Shown piece by piece: positions 54,533-62,968 of a stretch of DNA of 64,000 bases (position 1 is the stretch's first letter; the number at the start of each line of letters is the position of its first letter). The notes under the pieces were generated by a model, which saw nothing but the letters and a program-made list of their open reading frames with translations, was not told the origin of the DNA and ran no database searches. Source of the stretch: DMER64 sp964554535 (GTDB lineage: Bacteria; Bacteroidota; Bacteroidia; Bacteroidales; UBA932); assembly GCA_964554535.1 (NCBI GenBank), contig CAZKPB010000012.1:10520-74519 (forward strand), in the 5' to 3' direction. The position numbers and the translations under genes are program-made.

Positions 54533-55498
54533 ATGAGGAAAATTGCCCTTCTTTTCACACTCACGCTGCTTTCGTCCGCAGTGTATGCACAGGAAAACAA
54601 TACACAAGACTACAGCGCTTTAGAGGCCATTACCGATTTTTCGGGGGACGTGGCATTTCCCAAGGCGGCCATTGATACCGTAGACACCAAAGACAAATTC
54701 ACCAAAATTATTTTATTCAACGACCATACCTGGGAACTCTGGGACTTGGGCAAGCCGGTCATTAACGAGGAGGATTTCTACGAAAATTGGGATACTGATA
54801 AAATTCACGCCTATAAAGAAGTGGATCTCAAATACCTTCCGGATGAAATAGACCTTATGCTGGTGGATTCGCTGCACGCCTACGCCGCCCCCATTACCGG
54901 AAAGGTGCGTTCCAAATATGCGTTCCGTGGGTCGCGTGAACATAAGGGCACCGATATTCCGCTGCATTCGGGTGATACCATAAGGGCTGCCTTTGACGGG
55001 GTGGTGCGCGTGGTGGAATTTACCCGCAACACGGGTGGCTACGGCAACTTGTTGGTGTTGCGTCATCCCAACGGTCTGGAAACCTATTACGGCCATTTGT
55101 CCAAACATCTGGTGGAAACGGGTGAAATGGTTAATGCCGGAGAGGTCATTGGTCTGGGCGGCAGTACAGGCCGCAGTACCGGTCCGCACCTGCATTTTGA
55201 AACCCGCTATATGGGCAAACCGTTTGACCCGGAACGCGTCATTGATTTTGAAACGGGTACCCTGCGCGATTCGCTGCTGACCCTGCACAAAGATTACTTC
55301 AGTATCTATTCCCATTACGGACAGACCGATGCGGAATCCGTGGCAGCGGCCGGCCGCATCACGCACACCATCAAGTCCGGTGACACTTTGGGCCGTCTGG
55401 CCATCAAATACGGCACGACCGTACGCAATATCTGTTCTTTGAACGGCATTACCAGCAAGACACTGTTGCGGGTGGGACGCCGTCTGATTGTGCGGTAA
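54533..55498 (+). CDS. Exported M23 peptidase-fold protein with C-terminal LysM domain
   Basis: 321 aa. The ATG at 54533 gives signal peptide MRKIALLFTLTLLSSAVYAQ; the in-frame TTG at 54524 overlaps the -7 element. The M23 domain (about 120-230) has the zinc and catalytic marks HKGTDIPLHSGD, YYGHLSKH and HLHFETR. The C-terminal LysM (about 278-321, HTIKSGDTLGRLAIKYG) should bind peptidoglycan. Likely a lytic endopeptidase or an activator acting in cell-wall turnover. Single gene. Confidence 0.93.
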   Translation: MRKIALLFTLTLLSSAVYAQENNTQDYSALEAITDFSGDVAFPKAAIDTVDTKDKFTKIILFNDHTWELWDLGKPVINEEDFYENWDTDKIHAYKEVDLKYLPDEIDLMLVDSLHAYAAPITGKVRSKYAFRGSREHKGTDIPLHSGDTIRAAFDGVVRVVEFTRNTGGYGNLLVLRHPNGLETYYGHLSKHLVETGEMVNAGEVIGLGGSTGRSTGPHLHFETRYMGKPFDPERVIDFETGTLRDSLLTLHKDYFSIYSHYGQTDAESVAAAGRITHTIKSGDTLGRLAIKYGTTVRNICSLNGITSKTLLRVGRRLIVR

Positions 55499-55520
55499 TT
55501 GACAATACCGCTCTCCGTCA

Positions 55521-56675
55521 TTACATGAGGTGATTGGCGATACGGGCCGCCACGCACTCTTCCAGCAACTGCGCGGCACGGGCCATAGACTCTTCCGTAG
55601 TCATTCCCGGGTTTTGGCAACTGTAGCAGGCGTCTATGCCGGCGGGCGGATTCTTCTGAACAGCGGCTTCCACACTCCCGCAAAACGCTATGACCGGTTT
55701 TCCGTATTTTTTGGCGCGGGCCGACACTCCGGCCGGAGCTTTCCCTTGGGTGGTCTGGCTGTCCATACGGCCTTCACCGGTAACCACCAGGTCGGCGGCG
55801 CGCAGGGCGGTGTTAAAATCCAACGCGTCCATAATCAAGTCAATGCCCGATTCCAACCGCCCGTTAAGAAATTGAACAAAGGCGTATCCCAATCCTCCGG
55901 CCGCTCCGGCCCCTTCTGCCGTGCGCAAGTCCTGTCCACAGGCAGTAGCCGCTACGTCCGCAAAATGCGACAGCGCGCCGTCCAGTAGCGGAATGTCCGT
56001 GGCCGTGGCCCCTTTCTGCGGACCGAATACAGCCGAGGCTCCCAGCGGTCCGCACAGCGGATTGCGCACGTCACAAGCCACGCGGAACATCACACCGGCG
56101 GTAAGTTGCCTTGCCGGGCCGGGATCCAGAGAAGCTACCCGTGGCAGGTCTTTCGCCGTAAGCACCGGCCCCATCGGGTTATTGGCCGAGTCAAAGCACC
56201 GTACCCCCAGGGCGCTGAGCATTCCCGCCCCGCCGTCGTTTGTGGCACTGCCTCCCAGTCCCACCACAAACCGCCGCGCCCCGTCTGCCAGGGCACAACG
56301 GATGAGTTCCCCTACGCCATACGTGGTGGTGTGCAGCGGGTTGCGCTGTTGGGGAGGCAACCGCAGCAGGCCGTTGGCCTGCGCGGCTTCAATCACGGCC
56401 AGCGGACCGTCGGGTTGTGGCAGCAGGGCGTAGGCCGCCTCGACCGGAGAGCCGTCGGGGCCGGTGATACGGGTGGAGCGCAACCATTGAGGATGGCCTT
56501 GCGTGAGGGCGTCCAGAGTACCTTCCCCGCCGTCGGCCAGAGGCATCACCTGTAGGCGGGGTGGCGGCAGGTGGTGGAGCTGGCAGGCGCGTTGTATGCC
56601 TCGGCAAATGGCACGGGCCGCTTCAAGGGAAGTAAGACTGCCTTTGAAGGAATCGGTTGCCAGAAGAATTTGCAT
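55521..56675 (-). CDS. Glycerate kinase (GarK/GlxK family)
   Basis: 384 aa. ATDSFKGSLTSLEAARAICR at the start, PLADGGEGTLDAL (about 47), GLGGSATNDGGAGMLSALG (about 148) and VTGEGRMDSQTTQGKAP (about 303) are the family blocks of the PF02595 type, which phosphorylates D-glycerate to 2-phosphoglycerate. It joins glycerate from sugar-acid or serine routes to glycolysis. Its start is 4 bp after the stop of the HdeD-like gene, so they share a transcript. Confidence 0.94.
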   Translation of the reverse strand: MQILLATDSFKGSLTSLEAARAICRGIQRACQLHHLPPPRLQVMPLADGGEGTLDALTQGHPQWLRSTRITGPDGSPVEAAYALLPQPDGPLAVIEAAQANGLLRLPPQQRNPLHTTTYGVGELIRCALADGARRFVVGLGGSATNDGGAGMLSALGVRCFDSANNPMGPVLTAKDLPRVASLDPGPARQLTAGVMFRVACDVRNPLCGPLGASAVFGPQKGATATDIPLLDGALSHFADVAATACGQDLRTAEGAGAAGGLGYAFVQFLNGRLESGIDLIMDALDFNTALRAADLVVTGEGRMDSQTTQGKAPAGVSARAKKYGKPVIAFCGSVEAAVQKNPPAGIDACYSCQNPGMTTEESMARAAQLLEECVAARIANHLM

Positions 56676-56679
56676 GGGA

Positions 56680-57291
56680 TTATTGTCCGGGGTTCTCCGG
56701 AGTAACTTCCGTGTAGGAGGTGTATTTTTTGCGGAGGCGTCCTTCGCAGATGGCCTGGATTATTTCCAGCACGGCGTACAGCAGGCAGATGATGCCGGCA
56801 AAGACAGTGAGGGTGAGGGCGGTCTCAAAGGGGTTGCTCAGGATGACAATGGACAGGACAAAGACCAGAACGGGGGCGGCGTATAGGTACCAAGGGAGCG
56901 CGTTGGCCACGGACCGGCGGAATTGTACCAGGGCCATGAACTGCATTACCGAGGCCAGGGCCAGGATAAGGCCTACCAGTACCCAGATGAGCGAGGCAAA
57001 GAAGGCTGGAAAAATAAAAAGTACCACGGCAAAGATGACGTTGACAAAGGAATTGAGCAGCAGCAGGCGTTGCAGGCCGCGGTCGGCCCGGTCGTGGCGT
57101 CTGTCGCGTTCCGCTTCGCGACCGCTTTTCCAGGAAAAATAGAGAGAAAACAGGCCGCTGAAGAGGAATATAATGGCTATAAGGCGTACCAGTACGTTGA
57201 GGCTGTTTTGGGGGTCTATGAGCAGCAAAATGCCCAGGGCAAGGCCCAGAAGGGCGCGGTATATGCCGTAACGGATGGGGGATGAGTTCAT
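56680..57291 (-). CDS. HdeD-like/DUF308 membrane protein
   Basis: 203 aa with six predicted membrane helices (about 12-30, 35-52, 78-97, 100-122, 132-150, 155-178) and a basic loop KSGREAERDRRHDRADRG between helices 2 and 3. This is the DUF308/HdeD topology, associated with acid-stress membrane proteins in enterobacteria; the biochemical role is unknown. First gene of a two-gene unit with glycerate kinase. Confidence 0.85.
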   Translation of the reverse strand: MNSSPIRYGIYRALLGLALGILLLIDPQNSLNVLVRLIAIIFLFSGLFSLYFSWKSGREAERDRRHDRADRGLQRLLLLNSFVNVIFAVVLFIFPAFFASLIWVLVGLILALASVMQFMALVQFRRSVANALPWYLYAAPVLVFVLSIVILSNPFETALTLTVFAGIICLLYAVLEIIQAICEGRLRKKYTSYTEVTPENPGQ

Positions 57292-57335
57292 AAATATTTG
57301 TATTGCGTTCAGCCTATAAAGTTAGTTAAATAATG

Positions 57336-57343
57336 TACATTTG
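57336..57343 (+). promoter_or_regulatory. -7 element TACATTTG for the TlpA-like lipoprotein gene
   Basis: TACATTTG lies 31 nt before the ATG at 57375, in the divergent gap with the HdeD-like gene. A -33 TTTG at normal distance is not evident. Confidence 0.5.
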
Positions 57344-57374
57344 TTGCAGTCAAACATAGGTAAAACACAAAGCA

Positions 57375-57986
57375 ATGAAAATCAAACGTGATACTCTTAA
57401 TATTCTGGCTGCCGCACTGTTATTGTCGCTGACCGCCTGTAATTTCGGAAACAAAAAATCAGAAAGCGCTCAGCAGGTGGCGGGGGAAGACCCTGTGGCT
57501 GCAACGGCCGAGGAAGCGCCGGTGGCCGACGAACGCGGTTACATCGTAAAAGTGGGCGACCCGCTCCCCGATTTTACGGTACTTTACGGGCCCGACAAGG
57601 AGGTGCCTGTTTCCAACTACAAAGGCAAGGTCATAATGCTTCAGTTTACCGCTTCGTGGTGCGGGGTGTGCCGCAAGGAAATGCCTTTCATTGAAAGCGA
57701 TATTTGGCAGAAACACAAGGATAATGAAGATTTTTTACTTTTGGGCATTGACCTGAAGGAAGATATGCATACGGTAGAAGGGTTTGCCAAATCCATACCG
57801 GTGACCTATCCCATCACCCTGGACCCCGATGGGGAACGTTTTGCGCTTTTCTGCGGTCCGGACGCCGGAGTGACCCGCAATATCATTGTGGACCGGGACG
57901 GCAAGATGGTGATGTTGACTCGTTTATATGAAGAAGAGGAGTTTGCGCAGATGTGCAAACTGATAGATTCGCTACTTATTAAATAG
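57375..57986 (+). CDS. TlpA-like thioredoxin-fold lipoprotein
   Basis: 203 aa with lipobox LTAC (Cys about 22) and a charged linker (about 25-55). The thioredoxin/AhpC-TSA domain (about 56-200) opens VGDPLPDFTVLYGPDKEVPV and has the redox motif FTASWCGVCRKEMPFI (CGVC, about 95-98). It should act in the periplasm as a thiol-disulfide oxidoreductase. Its stop is 3 bp from the stop of the convergent PAS gene. Confidence 0.92.
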   Translation: MKIKRDTLNILAAALLLSLTACNFGNKKSESAQQVAGEDPVAATAEEAPVADERGYIVKVGDPLPDFTVLYGPDKEVPVSNYKGKVIMLQFTASWCGVCRKEMPFIESDIWQKHKDNEDFLLLGIDLKEDMHTVEGFAKSIPVTYPITLDPDGERFALFCGPDAGVTRNIIVDRDGKMVMLTRLYEEEEFAQMCKLIDSLLIK

Positions 57987-57989
57987 GCG

Positions 57990-58331
57990 CTATCTTTGAT
58001 AATGGGGCATATCTTCGGGTATGACCATTGAAATTTCTACCAGACCCGCCACGGTGCCGTCTTCAGTGCGCCAGGGAGTCTGGTAGATCATTTTACGGAC
58101 TCCGTTCTTTTGTATGGTGTAGGCATTGCTTTGGCCGGTACGCAATATATCCTGGATCTTTTTCCACGAACGGGAGTTGTGGCAGTCCTTCAGATTTTTG
58201 CCAATGAGATTTCCGTGGGCGGCAAAGGTCTCTTTGGCTTTATTATTCATGTAAAACACGTTGCATTGGGCGTCGCATACGGTGACGGCGCAGTTGAGCT
58301 CTTGGGCCCAGTCTGAGAGAGGTGAGATCAT
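57990..58331 (-). CDS. Single-PAS-domain protein
   Basis: 113 aa. The start at 58331 (MISPLSDWAQELNCAV) overlaps the stop of the arginase-like gene (ATGA), and the longer frame upstream is a shadow of that gene. The whole protein is one PAS fold (about 8-105): TVCDAQCNVFYMNNKAKETF, LIGKNLKDCHN and GTVAGLVEISMVI. No output domain is attached, so it may sense a ligand or redox state and pass it to a partner. Co-transcribed with the arginase-like and superoxide reductase genes. Confidence 0.85.
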   Translation of the reverse strand: MISPLSDWAQELNCAVTVCDAQCNVFYMNNKAKETFAAHGNLIGKNLKDCHNSRSWKKIQDILRTGQSNAYTIQKNGVRKMIYQTPWRTEDGTVAGLVEISMVIPEDMPHYQR

Positions 58332-59095
58332 AGGGGTTGGGTAGATTTTGAAAAGTAATTGTGCAGAGTGTCCAGCAGCAGGCGGTTGCTGCGGTCGTTG
58401 AGGCGGGGGATACTTTGGTCTAACAGACGCAGGGTTTGCGAACATTCTCCGCAGATATCGGCGCCAATAAGAGTATGTCCGGAAAGGATGACAGGCAGCA
58501 GGGCCCTGAGCTGGTCCAGCGTCATGGAACCGTTGTCCCAGTCGGTGACTGCCTCTTCCGTGTCCAGCACGTCTTTGTCTATGGACAGGTAGACCGGGCC
58601 GGTGACGTGCAGTCGGGCAAAGGAGGCCCAGATCTGTTGGTGTGGCAGGGAGGACTCGTTGTATACAGCCAGCCGGGGAAGGTAAGCGGGTTCTATTTGT
58701 GCTGTCAGGGTGTCTGCGGCTCCAATAAGGATGACTTTTTGAACATATTTATTGGTATCCAGCACGCTTTTGACCCAGCTGCCGCAGCTGAGCAAGTCTC
58801 CAAACAACGGCGGCTGCATGTCCGGATGATGGTCAAATACAACGAGCGTAAACGGAACCCGGATTTTGTCCGTCCAGATTTTGCTCATGTAATGGTAATT
58901 GCCCGAGTCGCAGAAGTGGATGCCGTGGGGACCGAACAGACGCAACCGGGAGCGGAGTATGCGCAAAGCGCGGGTGTCGCAGAAGTATTCCGATCCCGGA
59001 ATACCCGTGCAGTCCACCCACACAAAACGCTTGTGTTTATAAAAAGATTCGTTTTTGTAGGCTCCTGTGAAATCGGTGATGACAAGCGCCCTCAT
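58328..59095 (-). CDS. Arginase/ureohydrolase-fold protein of unknown substrate
   Basis: 255 aa. Metal-binding marks of the arginase/deacetylase fold are FDHHPDMQP (about 99-107) and YLSIDKDVLDTEE (about 171-183), with SGNYHYMSK a likely third site and GADICGEC late. Relatives cleave guanidino or amide bonds using a binuclear metal centre, but this branch has no assigned substrate. It is translationally coupled to a lone PAS protein and follows a superoxide reductase gene by 16 bp, which hints at a stress context. Confidence 0.8.
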   Translation of the reverse strand: MRALVITDFTGAYKNESFYKHKRFVWVDCTGIPGSEYFCDTRALRILRSRLRLFGPHGIHFCDSGNYHYMSKIWTDKIRVPFTLVVFDHHPDMQPPLFGDLLSCGSWVKSVLDTNKYVQKVILIGAADTLTAQIEPAYLPRLAVYNESSLPHQQIWASFARLHVTGPVYLSIDKDVLDTEEAVTDWDNGSMTLDQLRALLPVILSGHTLIGADICGECSQTLRLLDQSIPRLNDRSNRLLLDTLHNYFSKSTQPL

Positions 59096-59111
59096 GACGT
59101 GTGTTCACGCG

Positions 59112-59489
59112 TTACTTGACCGGGGCCGTCCACAGCCCGTGCAGGTTGCAGTAAGCGTAAACCGTGCCGGCCCCCTCGTATGAGAAAGAGGCCGACGGGT
59201 CTTGCTCGGCAAACAGTTCTTTTATGCGGACCTTGTCCAAGGAAACATAGGCTACAAATTGAATGTAGTGTTCCTTTTCCATTGGATGCGGAATTTCTCC
59301 GATTTTTACACGCACGCTGTAGTCGTCGTTGATGTTGACGCCTACCACCGGGGTGTGTTTGGGATTGTTTTCCGCATGGGGTTCCAGTTTGACCAGCGGT
59401 TCATCGCAGCAGGTCAGGTGGGCGCTGGCTTTGAATGAGGTCACTACAGCGCCACATTTGGGGCAGACATAAAATGCTATTTGCTTCAT
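59112..59489 (-). CDS. dfx: Desulfoferrodoxin (superoxide reductase)
   Basis: 125 aa. The N-terminal desulforedoxin domain has center I cysteines (CPKCG at about 9-12, CC at about 28-29). The C-terminal neelaredoxin-type domain has center II ligands: His in KLEPHAENNPKHTPVV, IPHPMEKEHYIQ, and CNLHG near the end. It reduces superoxide to hydrogen peroxide in anaerobes. It starts 18 bp after the NigD-like gene and leads into the arginase-like and PAS genes. Confidence 0.95.
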   Translation of the reverse strand: MKQIAFYVCPKCGAVVTSFKASAHLTCCDEPLVKLEPHAENNPKHTPVVGVNINDDYSVRVKIGEIPHPMEKEHYIQFVAYVSLDKVRIKELFAEQDPSASFSYEGAGTVYAYCNLHGLWTAPVK

Positions 59490-59507
59490 AATAAAAACGT
59501 TAATTTA

Positions 59508-60206
59508 TTATTTATAAGTAGCGGTCTTTTCTTCCACAGTCTGACCACCCGAGTTGTATTTGACAATGAAGCCTTTGCAACCTTTGTCTTTGGCCAGGTC
59601 ACCGGGAATGATGAAGGCGGCCATACCGTTGTACTCGTAAGTCCGGAAGTCTCCCTTCGCGTCGTGGCAGAAGGTGAGGATACAGTATCCGTCGTTCCAT
59701 TCAATGGTAGGGTTGTAGCACAGATTGATCCAGTGGGCCTTTGTGCCGCTTCCGGTGTACTTGAATTGTATATTCAGGAACCGGGTGGCGTTCATTCCGT
59801 TGTCGGAAATCCAGACTTCCCGCAGGTCCACGTCGTCTTGCTGCAGGGTGTCCAGATTGCTGGTCACCATCATGTTTTTAGTAAGTACGTCGTCTATCTG
59901 CTGGATGTTGGCGTAGATATATTTATCTGAACGTTCCGGTGCCGGAGTCTCTTCTTCCGTGAAGTATACTATGACGCGTTGGCCGTCAACGGCTTTGTAG
60001 GGGGCAGCCACTATTTCCTGGGCGTTGGTGGGGATGATGCGGGTGCTGTCATCGCTTACAAAGAAGAAAGGTGTGGCTTCTCCTTGCAAAAAGGTGGTGG
60101 CGTATACGTATTGCAGGTCGGGATAGATCTCGTTGTCGCAAGAAACCGCAGAGGAAAGTAACAGGCCCATAAGGGCAAAAAAGAGGAAATGTTTACGTGT
60201 TTGCAT
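59508..60206 (-). CDS. NigD-like lipoprotein
   Basis: 232 aa from the ATG at 60206 with lipobox SSAVSC (Cys about 24). The N-terminal OB-like part (about 30-110, with QRVIVYFTEEE) and the C-terminal beta domain (about 115-232) follow the NigD_N/NigD_C layout of Bacteroidota lipoproteins; the name comes from a bacteriocin locus, but most members have no known role. Upstream, a CACCTTTGC sequence (about 60265-60273, minus strand) may be its weak -7 box. The dfx gene follows after 18 bp. The 282-bp gap to the esterases has no other gene. Confidence 0.85.
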   Translation of the reverse strand: MQTRKHFLFFALMGLLLSSAVSCDNEIYPDLQYVYATTFLQGEATPFFFVSDDSTRIIPTNAQEIVAAPYKAVDGQRVIVYFTEEETPAPERSDKYIYANIQQIDDVLTKNMMVTSNLDTLQQDDVDLREVWISDNGMNATRFLNIQFKYTGSGTKAHWINLCYNPTIEWNDGYCILTFCHDAKGDFRTYEYNGMAAFIIPGDLAKDKGCKGFIVKYNSGGQTVEEKTATYK

Positions 60207-60488
60207 TTTTACTGTTTTTAATGATTTAATGTCTGATATGTAAATGCACACCTCTTGCGTTTACTGCAAAGGTGGACAAAAACTTTTACATTCGGGCATT
60301 AATGATTGTATCATAATTTGAAGCAATAGTATCAATAAATATTTATGCAAAGAAGTAATTTTGTTTTATAACTATTTAACCCAAATTATCTAACGTTACG
60401 CTAATGGCTGTGGTAGGAAACAAACGTTCTATTTTCAGTCAACTTAATCCGCAACTCAAGCATAATACAGGCTGGTAAATTTATTCAT

Positions 60489-61670
60489 ATGAAAAAAATT
60501 ATTCTTTCAATTTTTTGTCTCTTCTTGTGCCACTTTATGGAGGCACAAGAGATGGCTAACATAGGGAAAACCATAAAAGTGATTTCTCCCGAGGTTAGGG
60601 GAACCACCGTAACTTTCAGGTTAGAGGCCCCGGACGCCCGCAACGTGCAGGTAAACGGTACTATGAATCCTGAATATACTATTGTCAACGCACTGGGTGG
60701 CGAGGCACGTGCCTGCCGTCCCGTAGATATGGTCAGGAACAGCGAGGGAATATGGGAGTATACGTGCACTTGCGTTCCCAATTTTTATAACTACGTTTTT
60801 ATTGTGGACGGCATTTCCATTTGTGACCCCGCCAATCCGTATCGTCAAAGAGACGGTTATGACTGGCTGAGCGCCTTCATTGTGGATGGGGAATATGCGG
60901 AAAACTACAGAGAGGCCAATCAGCGCGGCAATATTCACGAAATCTGGTATGAATCTCCGACTCTCAATATGGATAGAAGGATGATTGTCTATACTCCTTA
61001 CGGATATGAAGACAACCCCGACAAACATTATCCCGTACTATATTTGATGCACGGCGGTATGAGAGACGAGGAACAATGGGCCGACCTGGGCCTGGTACGT
61101 CAGATTCTGGACAATAGAATTGAAAAAGGCGAGGCGGTACCCATGATTGTGGTAATGCCCAACTATCAGACCCCCTACGCCGCCGCCGACCATATTGAAG
61201 TACCCGGCTACCGGTTCAAAAGATCTACCCGGCCCAGCTTTGGTTCTAACTTTGTGCCGTCCATGAAAAACGACATCATTCCTTATGTTGACAGCCATTT
61301 CAGAACCATCCCCGACAAAGCGCACAGAGCGGTAGGCGGTTTCTCCATGGGGGGCAACACCTCTATCAACTGCATGCTGGAACTCCCCGAGTATTTTGAT
61401 TATCTGTTCTCGGTTGGATTCGGTGCCCGTGAAAGCGAACAAATGGTTAAAAAATTTGAAAACCTGAAGAATGTGGGCTACAAGATTGTCTGGATAGGAA
61501 TGGGTTATGATGACACCGGCTACGCCACCGGAGACACCATGCACCAGATTATGGCCAAACTGGGCATGCCTCACACCTTCTACGTAACCTTGGGCGGACA
61601 CGCCTGGTATAATTCGCGTTATCACCTGAATGCAATTGCTCCTCTATTGTTTAAAGACGAAATAAGATAA
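60489..61670 (+). CDS. Exported alpha/beta-hydrolase esterase with N-terminal E-set domain, paralogue 1
   Basis: 393 aa with a signal peptide ending near CHFMEAQ. An N-terminal E-set/CBM48-like domain (about 25-125, TFRLEAPDARNVQVNGTMNP) precedes an esterase D-type hydrolase (about 140-393): YLMHGGMRDEEQW (oxyanion region), nucleophile elbow GGFSMGG (about 281), and the catalytic His in GGHAWYNSRYHLN. This architecture is found in feruloyl/acetyl esterases of plant-glycan loci. No xylanase or SusCD pair lies in the window. A TAATTTTG box at 60356-60363 could be the promoter. Its twin starts 1 bp after the stop. Confidence 0.9.
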   Translation: MKKIILSIFCLFLCHFMEAQEMANIGKTIKVISPEVRGTTVTFRLEAPDARNVQVNGTMNPEYTIVNALGGEARACRPVDMVRNSEGIWEYTCTCVPNFYNYVFIVDGISICDPANPYRQRDGYDWLSAFIVDGEYAENYREANQRGNIHEIWYESPTLNMDRRMIVYTPYGYEDNPDKHYPVLYLMHGGMRDEEQWADLGLVRQILDNRIEKGEAVPMIVVMPNYQTPYAAADHIEVPGYRFKRSTRPSFGSNFVPSMKNDIIPYVDSHFRTIPDKAHRAVGGFSMGGNTSINCMLELPEYFDYLFSVGFGARESEQMVKKFENLKNVGYKIVWIGMGYDDTGYATGDTMHQIMAKLGMPHTFYVTLGGHAWYNSRYHLNAIAPLLFKDEIR

Positions 61671-61671
61671 T

Positions 61672-62850
61672 ATGAAACGTATATTTTTAGTATTGGCATT
61701 AAGTGCCGCCTGTCTGTCAATGAATGCCCAGGAAATGGCAAACATTGGCAAGACAATTAATGTGATTTCTCCGGAAGTCAATGGTAATAAGGTGACATTC
61801 AGATTAGAAGCACCCGATGCACGCAGCGTGCAGGTCAATGGTACCATGAATAAAGAATATACCATTGTCAACCAGTTTGGCGGTGAGGCCCGTGCCTGCC
61901 GTCCCGTGGATATGAAGAAAAACAGCGACGGGATATGGGAATATACCTGTACCTGCAAGCCCAATTTCTATAACTATGTATTTATCATTGACGGTATAGC
62001 CACCTGTGACCCCGCCAATCCGTATCGTCAAAGAGATGGCTATGACTGGCTGAGTGCTTTCATTGTAGACGGGGAATATTCCGCCAACTACAGAGAAGCC
62101 AACCATCGCGGCAACCTTCACAGAATCTGGTATGATTCCCCCACTCTTGAAATGAACAGAAGGATGGTAGTCTACACTCCTTACGGTTATGACGAAAACC
62201 CCGACAAACATTACCCCGTGCTCTATCTGTACCACGGCGGTATGAGAGATGAAGACCAGTGGGCCGACCTGGGTCTTGTCCGTCAGATTCTGGATAACAG
62301 AATTGAAAAAGGCGAGGCGGTTCCCATGATTGTGGTGATGCCCAATATCCAGACCGCTCTGGCGGCGGCCGAACATATTGAAGTTCCCGGTTACCGGTTT
62401 ACAAGACAGACCAAACTTGGAGGTGCCAGAGGCGGGGATTTCATTGCTTCATTAAAAAATGACATCATTCCTTACATTGACAGCCATTTCAGAACCCTCC
62501 CCGACAAAGCGCACAGAGCCGTAGGTGGTTTCTCCATGGGTGGCGGTACCACCATCAACACCATCCTTAACCTGCCCGACATGTTTGATTACGCCATTCC
62601 CATGGCGGCCGGATCGGCCGACAACCCGCAGACGGTGGCCAGATGGGAAAACCTTAAAAAGGTTGGCTATAAACTGATTTATATTGGTATTGGAGATGAT
62701 GATACAGGCTACAAAGGTGCCGAAACCATGCACAAAATGCTGAAGCGACTGGATATGCCCCACGTCTTTGCCGTAACTCCCGGCGGACACGCCTGGTATA
62801 ACAGCCGTCACCACCTGAATGCAGCCCTTCCCCTGCTGTTCAGAGACTAA
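61672..62850 (+). CDS. Exported alpha/beta-hydrolase esterase with N-terminal E-set domain, paralogue 2
   Basis: 392 aa, a tandem duplicate of the preceding gene with long identical stretches (MANIGKTI, GDVYTPYGY-like blocks, ILDNRIEKGEAVPMIVVMPN) and the same order: signal peptide ending MNAQ, E-set domain, esterase domain. Nucleophile elbow GGFSMGGGTTI and His in GGHAWYNSRHHLN are present. Differences cluster in the loop after VPGYRF (insert LGGARGGD) and after the elbow (IPMAAGSADNPQ), which may shift substrate preference. Ends at a strong terminator (62871-62910). Confidence 0.9.
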   Translation: MKRIFLVLALSAACLSMNAQEMANIGKTINVISPEVNGNKVTFRLEAPDARSVQVNGTMNKEYTIVNQFGGEARACRPVDMKKNSDGIWEYTCTCKPNFYNYVFIIDGIATCDPANPYRQRDGYDWLSAFIVDGEYSANYREANHRGNLHRIWYDSPTLEMNRRMVVYTPYGYDENPDKHYPVLYLYHGGMRDEDQWADLGLVRQILDNRIEKGEAVPMIVVMPNIQTALAAAEHIEVPGYRFTRQTKLGGARGGDFIASLKNDIIPYIDSHFRTLPDKAHRAVGGFSMGGGTTINTILNLPDMFDYAIPMAAGSADNPQTVARWENLKKVGYKLIYIGIGDDDTGYKGAETMHKMLKRLDMPHVFAVTPGGHAWYNSRHHLNAALPLLFRD

Positions 62851-62870
62851 AACATCATACTCATACAAAG

Positions 62871-62910
62871 AAAAGAGGGAGACTGCAAAGTACAGTCCCC
62901 CTCTTTTTTA
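62871..62910 (+). terminator. Rho-independent terminator after the tandem esterases
   Basis: AGAGGGAGACTG (62874-62885) pairs with CAGTCCCCCTCT (62893-62904), one mismatch, followed by a T-run. Strong and well placed 20 bp after the stop. Confidence 0.92.
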
Positions 62911-62968
62911 TACAAGGAGCCCTATCCGCGCGGGGGTTGCTGCATTAGAGACGGCCGGGCCATTTGGC

